A stretch of 64,000 nt of DNA from Candidatus Nezhaarchaeota archaeon (GTDB lineage Archaea; Thermoproteota; Methanomethylicia; Nezhaarchaeales; WYZ-LMO8): positions 62,001 through 126,000 of the forward strand of contig JANXDO010000004.1 of the NCBI GenBank assembly GCA_025059375.1, given 5' to 3'. Position numbers and translations under genes: made by a program. Position 1 is the stretch's first letter; the number at the start of each line of letters is the position of its first letter. The notes under the pieces were generated by a model. That model saw only the letters and a list, made by a program, of their open reading frames with translations, did no database searches and was not told where the DNA came from. This document shows positions 17,621-25,673 of this stretch, piece after piece.

Positions 17621-17982
17621 GATAGCTACTGATATGTGCGCAAAAATAAAGGTTATTATAACAGCAGTCCATCCATCTTAACAAACCTGGTTGAAGTTAC
17701 GATGAATGAGGACAATCTTTAAAGTTCCATCGTTAAAGAATTAAAACTCTGCAATACCCTAAGAGTTGCAGTAGCTACGCGTAGGGGTGTCAGCTGTACT
17801 ATAATACAAGAACGTTTAAAAAGTTTTGAGTCACGTCTCTACAAGCCTTTCTCCCACGCGTAATCCCTTTTCTCCATTCAATAAAAGCTTAGTGGTGCTT
17901 GTTAGATCTATTCTAACTTTGACTGGTAAGTTACTTGTAGTGGATTATAAATACTAAGCGTACAGATAAAAAAGCTGTGAAG
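17621..17982. other. Intergenic spacer, 362 bp
   Basis: No convincing gene. It lies downstream of the ETF genes and upstream of the QueG-like gene. It holds a short inverted repeat CTGCAA/TTGCAG at about 17750-17775 and AT-rich stretches (GTTTAAAAAGTTTT) that could act as promoter elements or a terminator. No tRNA or stable RNA fold was recognised. Confidence 0.4.
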
Positions 17983-18972
17983 TCACGCTCTTTTAGTCTT
18001 TAACTCCTCAATCTTACTCTTTAGCACTGGCACTATCTTAAATAGGTCCTCAACGACGCCATAGTCTGAATATCCAAATATTGGAGCCCTTGCATCCTTA
18101 TTTATTGCTATTACTAAGTCGGAGCCCTTCATACCCATCACATGCTGGAAAGCACCGCTGATCCCCAAGGCAAGATAGAGCTTTGGCTTGACGGTCTTTC
18201 CACTCATCCCTACTTGACGGTCAGATGGGAGCCACCCCAAGTCAACGATTGGACGTGAGCAGGCTAACACTCCACCAAGCACATTGGCTAGCTCCTCAGC
18301 GAGTGGGATGTTACTCTTATCCTTTATCCCCCTTCCTATTGAGACTATGATGCTAGCAGCTGTTATATCCACTCCTCCCGGTGGTGGAGGAACGTATTCT
18401 ACAAAACGTTTCTTAGAGACGACCCCTTCTAGAGGCAATGAGATTTTCTCTACTTTACCACTCAAAGGTGGGGATGGCTTCTGAATTCGAAAACTTCCTG
18501 GTCTTATGCTCACTATGTAGCTCTCAGATTTACGTACTCTCACTATAGCATTAACCTTTCCACCATACATCTGGCGTGTGACTACGAGAGATCCATCCTC
18601 AAAACGAAGATCCATACAGTCAGTAGCTATTGGGATATTTAGTGCAGCTGCAAGTCTAGGTGCAAGATCAAGGCCATAATATGTGTGCCCAATCAATGTT
18701 AATAGTGGCCTCCTATCATTAATGATCTTCGAAAGGGCAGCTTGATAGAAGTCCGAATTGAAGACCTCGAACACTGGATCTTCAACACAGATAACTCTAT
18801 TCGAGAAATCAGCTAAAGCCTCTATGAGTTGTTTCGTCTCCTTACCGAGTACTACAGACGTCACCTCGGCACCGATCTTGCCGGCAAGGTCAAGAGCCTT
18901 AGTTAACATCTCAAAAGTGACATCTCTTAGTTGACCTTGTCTATGCTCAGCAAGAACAAGCAACTCAACCAC
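17983..18972 (-). CDS. etfA: Electron transfer flavoprotein alpha subunit
   Basis: A 329-residue ETF alpha (FixB-like) subunit. The C-terminal FAD domain is clear: SIGRGIKDKSNIPLAEELAN, CSRPIVDLGWLPSDRQVGMSG and LYLALGISGAFQHVMGM. With ETF beta it carries electrons from acyl-CoA or other dehydrogenases to a quinone reductase or, in bifurcating systems, splits them between two acceptors. It starts 1 bp after the beta-subunit stop. No FixC/ETF-QO or acyl-CoA dehydrogenase gene is adjacent. There is no N-terminal ferredoxin extension. Confidence 0.95.
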   Translation of the reverse strand: MVELLVLAEHRQGQLRDVTFEMLTKALDLAGKIGAEVTSVVLGKETKQLIEALADFSNRVICVEDPVFEVFNSDFYQAALSKIINDRRPLLTLIGHTYYGLDLAPRLAAALNIPIATDCMDLRFEDGSLVVTRQMYGGKVNAIVRVRKSESYIVSIRPGSFRIQKPSPPLSGKVEKISLPLEGVVSKKRFVEYVPPPPGGVDITAASIIVSIGRGIKDKSNIPLAEELANVLGGVLACSRPIVDLGWLPSDRQVGMSGKTVKPKLYLALGISGAFQHVMGMKGSDLVIAINKDARAPIFGYSDYGVVEDLFKIVPVLKSKIEELKTKRA

Positions 18973-19761
18973 TTATATCAACCCCCTCTGCCTCAAGATC
19001 TCAACTATCCTCGAAGCTATTTGATCTGGGCTTCCAGTGATAAATTCAACCTTCTTCTCGGCTGGTGGAATGAATAACTTCTCAACCCTTAACCATGAAG
19101 CAGCCTCTCCAACATCCTGCTCAGTTAAACCTATGTCAGATAGCTTCAGAACCTTTATCTCCTTCCGCATTGCTCTTCGAATAGCCATAAGTGAAACATA
19201 CCTCAACTCAACCACTCCACTTTGAATCGTAAACAGCGCCGGTAAACCGACCTCTAATACCTCCTCATACCCTCCCTCAAGTTCTCGGTTCACAATCGCC
19301 CTCCCGTCCTTGAAGCTTATCCTCTTCACCATTGTGACATGCGGAATCCTGAGAAGCTCAGCTAAGACCGGTCCAACGACGGCGCTGCCATCATCACTCG
19401 TTTGAACTCCAGTGAATACTAAGTCAAAGCGCATGTTCTTAATGACATTGTAGAGTATCCTCGCTATTACGTAAGCATCAGAGCCTAGTATCTTAGGGTC
19501 TGTTATGCGAATAGCTGCATCTGCACCACGAGCTAAGCATCTACGTAGCGTACTATCAGCATCTTCAGGTCCAACAGTTATGGCCGTGACAGTCCCGCCA
19601 TACTGCTCTTTAATGCGCACAGCCGCCTCAACAGCATAATCATCCCACTCATTTATACTATAAACTAAGTTACTCTTGTCTATGTCCCTGCCACTGGGAT
19701 CTATCTTTATTTCTGCCTCTGCCGTCTCCGGCACATGCTTAACACAAACGATGATATCCAC
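18973..19761 (-). CDS. etfB: Electron transfer flavoprotein beta subunit
   Basis: A 262-residue ETF beta (FixA-like) subunit with the family N-terminus MDIIVCVKHVPETAEAEI, NEWDDYAVEAAVRIKE, the nucleotide-binding loop region (GPEDADSTLRRCLARGADAA) and VFTGVQTSDDGSAVVGP. It is the first gene of the two-gene etfBA operon. The 320-bp divergent spacer upstream is shared with a PLP enzyme. Whether it is bifurcating cannot be settled by eye: the second flavin or AMP site needs an alignment. Confidence 0.95.
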   Translation of the reverse strand: MDIIVCVKHVPETAEAEIKIDPSGRDIDKSNLVYSINEWDDYAVEAAVRIKEQYGGTVTAITVGPEDADSTLRRCLARGADAAIRITDPKILGSDAYVIARILYNVIKNMRFDLVFTGVQTSDDGSAVVGPVLAELLRIPHVTMVKRISFKDGRAIVNRELEGGYEEVLEVGLPALFTIQSGVVELRYVSLMAIRRAMRKEIKVLKLSDIGLTEQDVGEAASWLRVEKLFIPPAEKKVEFITGSPDQIASRIVEILRQRGLI

Positions 19762-20081
19762 TTGGGATCACCGCTAGCCACATTAAAAATGCTTCCCTTA
19801 TTTAATTTTCGACGAGTGGAATCATTAAATGATCCATCGTACCCCTGTAACTCACTACTCCAACATACTACTCGCGTTGCCCCGCGTCAAACCTTGATTA
19901 GCAGCAGGAAGCTAAAACAGCATTAAGAAAGATTAGCTAGCTATCAGATCTTGAACTTTAACGTTATGAGCGCCCCGCTCTTATCTTGTAGCAGCTGTAC
20001 GATGTTATTATGAGATGAAGGCTGGTTAGACCATCGAAAGGAATAAAAGAATTGTGGAAAACCATACTACGTGGAGGGAGG
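19762..20081. other. Divergent intergenic region between etfB and PLP lyase
   Basis: About 320 bp between oppositely oriented genes, so it must carry both promoters. AT-rich candidates are ATTTAATTTT near 19800 for etfB and GGAATAAAAGAATT near 20040 for the plus-strand gene. The PLP gene is preceded by a strong purine run (GTGGAGGGAGG) directly before the ATG at 20082. No further gene was found. Confidence 0.4.
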
Positions 20082-21419
20082 ATGGAGGGAGGGATCAGCA
20101 GATTACTGAATGAAGCTGAAAAACTAGACGTCTTGATGCCCGGCAAGTTCTTCGCTTACATATATGAAACCGGTGATGAGAAGCTCAAGGAAGTGGCTTT
20201 TAAAGCTCTGCTACGTTTCTACGATAAGAACATGCTTGACTTCACAGTTTATAGAAGTGCAATATTCTTTGAGAGAGCGATCATCAACTTCTGCAAGAAA
20301 CTCCTCCATGGAGAAGAAGCTCTTGGAACCTTTACTTACGGAGGAACAGAAAGCATAATCCTAGCTGTCTTATCAGCTAGAAATAATTTCTGGAAGAGAA
20401 AGGGGAGGGATAACGTTCCAGAACTTGTCGTTCCATTTACTATACACCCATCATTCTTTAAAGCTGCACATTACCTCGGGCTTAAAGTGAAGGTCTTTGA
20501 CGTAAATGAGAAGTTAAAAGCCGATGTTGAGAGCCTAAAAGCCTCAATAAGTGATCATACAGCTCTCATAGCTCTTTCAGCTCCAAACTGGCCCTATGGT
20601 ACAATTGACCCAGTAAGAGAGATAGCTGAAATAGCTATGGACAAGAAAGTCTTACTCCACGTGGATGCATGTCTTGGAGGTCTCATACTCCCCTTCTTCG
20701 AAAAGCTTGGTGAGAAAGTTGAATTATTTGATTTCAGAGTTAACGGTGTAACCTCAATATCTGCGGATATCCATAAGTACGGTTATTCACCTAAAGGAGC
20801 CTCAGTAGTTCTCTTTAGCTCAGAGGAGCTCAAAAAGGACTCCATGTTCGTTAACACATCAAATCCAGGATACGTCTTCGTAAATACTGCGGTTCTCTCC
20901 TCTCGTTCAGTGGGCCCTTTAGCTGCAGCATTTGCTGTCATAAATTACTTAGGAGAAGAAGGCTACATGAGGTTAGCCAAAGACGTGCTGTTTGCCAGGG
21001 AGAGGATATATAGGGGGATGAAGGAGTTGGGCTTCGAAAGCGTCGCACCCATAGAGTCTTCAATCCTTAGTCTCTACAACAAAAGCGTGGACATAGTTTC
21101 ATTTGTCACCACAATGAGGGAATTTGGATGGCACTTCCACCTCCAAAGAGGTATTAAGAAGTATAATGTCCCTCCAAATATCCACTTAACCATTCTGCCA
21201 ATTCATAAAAAGACAGCCGATGAATTCGTAAATGATTCAAAGAAAGCTTTAGAAAGAAAAGTAGAGCTTAAGATGGAAGGACTTTCAATTGAAGAGATAA
21301 TAGATGAGGTCAAAAGCGGAAGAATGGACTCCAGCCTAGCTTCTCTATTAATAGATCTGTTCGAGCCCGAAGTGGTAGATGAAATAGTCAAGAACCTGGT
21401 CGTGGAGTGGTATCGATGA
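20082..21419 (+). CDS. PLP-dependent decarboxylase/lyase, sphingosine-1-phosphate-lyase-like
   Basis: A fold-type I PLP enzyme of about 445 residues. The pyridoxal lysine lies in SADIHKYGYSPKG, a motif shared by sphingosine-1-phosphate lyases and related group II amino-acid decarboxylases; FTYGGTESI and LLHVDACLGG are the phosphate- and ring-contact regions. Archaea lack sphingolipids, so a decarboxylase or aldolase role on another phosphorylated amino compound is more likely. I prefer the ATG at 20082 behind a purine-rich ribosome-binding site; an in-frame TTG at 20052 would add 10 residues. Its stop overlaps the start of an MFS gene (ATGA). Confidence 0.8.
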   Translation: MEGGISRLLNEAEKLDVLMPGKFFAYIYETGDEKLKEVAFKALLRFYDKNMLDFTVYRSAIFFERAIINFCKKLLHGEEALGTFTYGGTESIILAVLSARNNFWKRKGRDNVPELVVPFTIHPSFFKAAHYLGLKVKVFDVNEKLKADVESLKASISDHTALIALSAPNWPYGTIDPVREIAEIAMDKKVLLHVDACLGGLILPFFEKLGEKVELFDFRVNGVTSISADIHKYGYSPKGASVVLFSSEELKKDSMFVNTSNPGYVFVNTAVLSSRSVGPLAAAFAVINYLGEEGYMRLAKDVLFARERIYRGMKELGFESVAPIESSILSLYNKSVDIVSFVTTMREFGWHFHLQRGIKKYNVPPNIHLTILPIHKKTADEFVNDSKKALERKVELKMEGLSIEEIIDEVKSGRMDSSLASLLIDLFEPEVVDEIVKNLVVEWYR

Positions 21420-22579
21420 GGGGTGGCATTGGAGTACTAATCCTTCTAATAGGATATGTGATGATAACCTTCGCTTCACAATCAATCTGGGTAACTTTCT
21501 CTCCTGTAGTAACGAATGTGGCTTTGGAACTGCAAGTCTCAAAAGAACTTGTCGGTTACTTAGCAGTTCTTTACCCCCTCTTCTTCTTAATTTTAACAAT
21601 TCCATCAGGACTTCTACTGGACAGGAACTTCCGTCTATGGCTAACATTCGGCGCATTCACAACATTCTTAGGCGGCTTCAACAGGCTATTCATGCCACAC
21701 TCGTATCCATGGCTCCTCACTTGTCAATTACTCTCAGCAATTGGGCAACCGTTCTTACTTAATGGGTTTGTTCCATTCGCAACGAGGATTTATGAGGAAA
21801 GAAGAGCACTTATAGTCTCGATATTGAGTCTATCTATGTACCTTGGAACCATATCTGCTCTAGCTACGGGGTACATCCTTTACACAAGTGGTGGAATTCT
21901 AATGTTGATTTTACCAACCTCAATAATCTCTATCCTCGGCATGCTCATATTTGCCTTTGGAATTCAAAGCATTAAGGAGATCAAACATCAAGCAACATTT
22001 AAGTTTCAATTTAAAGATGTCATAAACAAAAAAGATCTATGGCTTATCGGATGCATCCTAGGTCTAGGAATTGCAACATTTGACAACCTAGCTACTTGGC
22101 TTCAACCAGCACTTGAAACTATAGGGCTCGGGTACATTGCTGGAGATGCTGTAGCTTTAGCCATAATCTCTGGTTTAATTGGGGTTACCTTCATTCCAAG
22201 TGTTGTGGCTAAAGCCAATCTTAGAACTCTCTACATTAGAGGCATAGCTCCACTGATAACCATCTTCTATTTAACCTTATCAGCATATCACGATGTAATC
22301 ATGGTGCTCCTGCTTCTCACATCCTCAGGCTTCCTCATGCTTCCAGCTTACCCAATAATAATGGACTGGATAGGGAAGTTCCATAAAAAAGAAGTTCAAG
22401 GAAGCGCTACAGGATTCGTTGGCTTAGTAAGCAGAGTTATATCTGTGATACTGCTATTCGTGGCTCCTAGCTTCATTCACGGCGCAGACGTCTTCTTCTA
22501 CTTCTTAACAGCTATTGTAGCCTCAGCCTTCATCTTTGCACTACTAATGCCAAATGACAGGAAAGTACTTAGAGAATGA
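21416..22579 (+). CDS. MFS transporter
   Basis: A hydrophobic protein of 387 residues with about 11-12 membrane segments typical of the major facilitator superfamily. The loop after the second segment reads PSGLLLDRNFR, a version of the family motif A region. The ATG at 21416 overlaps the TGA of the PLP lyase gene (ATGA), so the pair is translationally coupled and the transporter probably moves a substrate or product of that enzyme. Substrate unknown. Confidence 0.85.
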   Translation: MRGGIGVLILLIGYVMITFASQSIWVTFSPVVTNVALELQVSKELVGYLAVLYPLFFLILTIPSGLLLDRNFRLWLTFGAFTTFLGGFNRLFMPHSYPWLLTCQLLSAIGQPFLLNGFVPFATRIYEERRALIVSILSLSMYLGTISALATGYILYTSGGILMLILPTSIISILGMLIFAFGIQSIKEIKHQATFKFQFKDVINKKDLWLIGCILGLGIATFDNLATWLQPALETIGLGYIAGDAVALAIISGLIGVTFIPSVVAKANLRTLYIRGIAPLITIFYLTLSAYHDVIMVLLLLTSSGFLMLPAYPIIMDWIGKFHKKEVQGSATGFVGLVSRVISVILLFVAPSFIHGADVFFYFLTAIVASAFIFALLMPNDRKVLRE

Positions 22580-22692
22580 CAAGCCAAAATCTCATAAACC
22601 CACTTAATAGAAGTTTAAGCTCTTACAACCACCATTAACCTCCATTAAAATCTCCTATGTGAAAGACCATCAGGGATGAATGTGGGTAAAAT

Positions 22693-22900
22693 ATGAGTAA
22701 ATGTCCAAGTTGTAGATAGTGAAAATAGAGAACATGGAAATACGGAAACCTCGCAGTTCAAGCATACACGTGTAGCGATTGCGAGATGTAGTGCTTAGAA
22801 TGCTGCGATAAAGGCTGAGAGCATAGCTTTACATTAAAGTTTGAAAGGGGGAAGGCTACATTAAGGTATGGCTTAAGTACCTATTTCACCTTTCCTCTTA
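22693..22900 (+). pseudogene. Zinc-ribbon protein remnant with in-frame stops
   Basis: From the ATG at 22693 a single frame reads MSKCPSCR, then stops, then RTWKYGNLAVQAYTCSDCEM, a stop, CLECCDKG, a stop, EHSFTLKFERGKATLRYGL. The two CxxC pairs and WKYG spacing look like a zinc ribbon of the type CPSCGS-x-WKYG...YTCxDCG. Five stop codons (TAG, TGA, TAG, TAG, TGA) occur without any frameshift. This is best read as a decayed gene. The rest of the 520-bp spacer (to 23100) shows no other gene; a CTCTATAGAG palindrome is near 23012. Confidence 0.55.
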
Positions 22901-23100
22901 TCTGCATCCGAATCATACTTAAACCTATACTCACTTCCCATCTTACACCATAACCACTAATCGATTATACAATAGCCCTATGAGTAATAAATCATTTATC
23001 TCTAAAACTCTTTTCTCTATAGAGATGGCGAAGTATCCTTAGATGAAAAGAGCATTTTTGAATGGAGGTTTCCATACCAAAAAGGTTTCGAGTCGATAGG

Positions 23101-23775
23101 TTATATTTCGATGATATACGGCTCTATCTTATCCTCCGTTATTACTAATAATCCGACAGTCCGCTTCACAAAGAGGGGTGGCAGTGGGTTAATGGGGCTG
23201 CCTGGATTTATGAAAATAACATCCCCCTTTATTTTGAGAAACGGCTTATGAGTGTGGCCAAAGACGAGTACGTCAAGGTTATTTTCGCTCGCTATTCTTT
23301 CCATTTTATCTGTTCCCCAGAGAGGGGGAACACCGACGTCGTGTATAACTCCTACCCTCTTACCATTCACCTCAATTATGGCCATAGCGGGCATAAGGGC
23401 CCTTATTTCGGGCGGATCCGTATTCCCGTAAACTGCCACTACAGCAGCTATTCTTTCCAACTCTCTGATAACATTGAGATCAACTATATCTCCAGCATGT
23501 ATTATCAAGCTTACATTAGCTTCTTTAAATATCTCAAAAACTCTCTCAGGAAGTTTAATGCCTAAAATTGGAAGATGCGTATGAGTGTCAGATATCAACC
23601 CTACAACTTTTACATTAATGCCGTGGATAGTTGTGGGCAATTTCTGTGTGATTGGAGGAACATCCCAAAATGAGTAAACCATAGTCGATAAGGCTAGTAT
23701 GATTAATATTAAAGCAAGAACCCACAAACTAGGGCGCCCACAAATATAGCTAAGTGTCTCCTCTCCTCTACTCAT
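23101..23775 (-). CDS. Membrane-anchored metallophosphoesterase (YfcE/MJ0936-like)
   Basis: A 224-residue protein. Residues about 16-36 form one hydrophobic segment (LWVLALILIILALSTMVYSF), followed by a calcineurin-like phosphoesterase domain with SDTHTH, HAGDIVD, GNTD, VIHDVG and FGHTHKP metal-ligand motifs, ending GSPINP. The domain matches small archaeal phosphodiesterases; the N-terminal anchor is unusual for that subfamily and would place it on the membrane. TTTATTTAAAACC upstream (about 23790-23805) is a candidate TATA region. Substrate unknown. Confidence 0.85.
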   Translation of the reverse strand: MSRGEETLSYICGRPSLWVLALILIILALSTMVYSFWDVPPITQKLPTTIHGINVKVVGLISDTHTHLPILGIKLPERVFEIFKEANVSLIIHAGDIVDLNVIRELERIAAVVAVYGNTDPPEIRALMPAMAIIEVNGKRVGVIHDVGVPPLWGTDKMERIASENNLDVLVFGHTHKPFLKIKGDVIFINPGSPINPLPPLFVKRTVGLLVITEDKIEPYIIEI

Positions 23776-23823
23776 CTTTAGTCTATATTCTCTTTATTTA
23801 AAACCTCAAAAACATTCCTGCAA

Positions 23824-24061
23824 TGAAGCTCTTCTGGATTTAAGAGAAAAAATGATGGATACACATGTAAGGTTGCTAAGAAGCCTGGAGAAATAGCTAA
23901 CCTGATAGAGGTGGGCTTCAAGTACATCTGTTAACACAACCCCTAAAATTCTTCAGGAAGATTGGAGATGTCGCGGACCGGAGTAATGGTGCCGCGAGCC
24001 GGATTTGAGTATGTATGCGAACTTCAACGGAAACAAAATTTTCAAGAACGCAAATAACCCG
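23824..24061 (+). pseudogene. Decayed integrase-like fragments with orphan tRNA 3' end
   Basis: One open stretch (23827-23934) ends NDGYTCKVAKKPGEIANLIE and VGFKYIC before a stop. A second stretch (about 23998-24060) reads AGFEYVCE and, after a one-base shift, NGNKIFKNANNPKL. Both resemble the linker segment (LIEAGFEYVCE...) that I recall from archaeal tyrosine recombinases. Inside the second, bases 23987-24008 on the minus strand read as a tRNA 3' end: T-loop TCAAAT, stem CCGGC, acceptor TCGCGGC, A, CCA. That is what an attachment site left by a tRNA-targeting integrase looks like. No matching full tRNA is in the window. Confidence 0.45.
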
Positions 24062-24083
24062 AAGCTGTAAGGGTGTCGCTCAA

Positions 24084-24196
24084 TGGTGCGGGGGGTGGGA
24101 TTTGAACCCACGCAGGCCTACGCCACGGGAGTCGAGCAACCGTAAGAACGGTTGTGCCTCAGTCCCGCGCCTTTGACCTAGCTCGGCCACCCCCGC
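24084..24196 (-). tRNA. tRNA-Leu(GAG) with intron, CCA encoded
   Basis: Acceptor GCGGGGG/CCCCCGC, a long variable arm (14 nt, TGGCGTAGGCCTGC), T arm GTGGG-TTCAAAT-CCCAC, discriminator A followed by genomic CCA (24084-24086). The anticodon is GAG. An intron of 25 nt at about 24131-24155 contains the hairpin CAACCG/CGGTTG next to TGAG/CTCG, a good bulge-helix-bulge at position 37/38. A TATA-like CCAATATAATAC lies about 25-35 nt upstream (minus strand). Confidence 0.95.
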
Positions 24197-24374
24197 TCCG
24201 CTACTTGTGGTCTCTGAGGTGTATTATATTGGTTTCGTGATTGAACTTTAGCCTTGTGATAAACAAGCTGGAAGATGCTATTGTTATGTTACAATAAGAG
24301 CTTTTCAATTGGAGGAGACAAAAGCGGTAGAATCATTGCTTGAACTTAGGGAAGTCGCCTCATTAGTGATGTTA

Positions 24375-24448
24375 AGCCCCGGGCGGGATTTGAACCCGCG
24401 ACCTGCCGCTTACGAGGCGGCCGCCCTAACCAGCTAGGCAACCGGGGC
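24375..24448 (-). tRNA. tRNA-Thr(CGT)
   Basis: A 74-nt uninterrupted gene: acceptor GCCCCGG/CCGGGGC, D stem GCC/GGC, anticodon stem GCCGC/GCGGC with loop CTCGTAA (anticodon CGT), T arm GCGGG-TTCAAAT-CCCGC and discriminator T. CCA is not encoded. It shares its acceptor and T arm with the tRNA-Thr(GGT) gene at 53.2 kb. Confidence 0.96.
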
Positions 24449-24636
24449 CCACCCTCATCTACTAAAGGGCTTGAAATAAAGCTTGCCCAATGATCCTTGA
24501 TATCGCGATACCCCCACCCTCATTACAGGGCTGAGAGATCTCGCCTTAAGGCGTCACTTAATAGCAGATCACAAGAAGTAGTGTAAGCTTTAGCTGTAAT
24601 GTTTTTAGGGTGTGCTTAGAACCCTGCTGGGTTAAG

Positions 24637-25620
24637 TTAATGACTTTTAAAGTGCTCCCATCCACATGGTTCTACCTCTCTCTCCTCTCCATTCACAAGC
24701 AGCCTTACTTTCTTCTCAGTAACTACTTCACCCAGCACATGGATCCTTTTGGCTAAGCTACTTGGTATCGCCTTTATGGCATCGCGCCTCAATGTGAATA
24801 CGAGAGCATACTCTTCACCGCCATACAGTGCTAAATCCCAGGGATCAAGATTATACCTTTCAGCATATAACCAAACTTCACGTGGTATTGGTATTGACCT
24901 TATAATCATCCCGATGCCATTTATAGAACATAGAGTGTGTAAGCTCCATGCAAGTCCGTCACTGCAATCGAGAGACGACGTCACTACTCCTAATCGAGCT
25001 AACCTTAAGCCCTCCCTCAAATACGCCTTAGGATAGTAAACAGCTCTCTTTGCCCTCAACCCCACCCTCTTTGTGGGAGCCTCTTTGCCCTCAAGAAGTA
25101 TTTTATAGGCCACACTCGTCAGTCCAAACTCTCCTACGCAGGCCACTAGGTCTCCCGCTCTGGCACCTACCCTCTTCACTATAACATTTTCACTAGCAAC
25201 GCCAACTATAGCACCGGTCACAATGAGCTCGGGTGCTTCAGTGATGTCACCTCCCCACACATGGAGCTTGTACTTAGCAGCTGCATCCCTCCACCCCCTA
25301 GCTATCTCCTCCACATCTCTAACACTGTAGCTTTTTGGTAATCCAAGGGAGAAGAGGATGCCTAGAGGTCTCACTCCTTTAGCAGCCATGTCGCTCACAT
25401 TCATAACCACTGATTTGAACCCTATGCTGTGAGGCGACATCCCTGGGAGAACATCTGTGCTCCATGTGAGCGTGTCGACGTGGACGACAAGCAACCTCTT
25501 CCTTCTAACTCTTCGGGCAACGACATCATCGTTTGAACCCATAATCTCCTTAGGATCCCTCATTAAAATTCTCCATATTTTATCAATGAGCAGCCACTCC
25601 CCAACATCGGAGACCTTCAC
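24637..25620 (-). CDS. thiL: Thiamine-monophosphate kinase
   Basis: A 327-residue ThiL/PurM-fold enzyme that phosphorylates thiamine monophosphate to the cofactor thiamine pyrophosphate. Seen: HVDTLTWSTDVLPGMSPHSIG (metal and ATP region), KSVVMNVSDMAAKGVRPLG, VWGGDITE, SLDCSDGLAWSL and the GGEEYALVFTL motif near the C-terminus. The length and motif order fit ThiL better than selenophosphate synthetase or AIR synthase. It is divergent from the COG1031 radical SAM gene, with 53 bp between them. Confidence 0.93.
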   Translation of the reverse strand: MKVSDVGEWLLIDKIWRILMRDPKEIMGSNDDVVARRVRRKRLLVVHVDTLTWSTDVLPGMSPHSIGFKSVVMNVSDMAAKGVRPLGILFSLGLPKSYSVRDVEEIARGWRDAAAKYKLHVWGGDITEAPELIVTGAIVGVASENVIVKRVGARAGDLVACVGEFGLTSVAYKILLEGKEAPTKRVGLRAKRAVYYPKAYLREGLRLARLGVVTSSLDCSDGLAWSLHTLCSINGIGMIIRSIPIPREVWLYAERYNLDPWDLALYGGEEYALVFTLRRDAIKAIPSSLAKRIHVLGEVVTEKKVRLLVNGEEREVEPCGWEHFKSH

Positions 25621-25673
25621 TTAACTCCACCTCTGCTTTTATTAAGGCTTAGAGCCACTCTTCTTTAAGAAGT

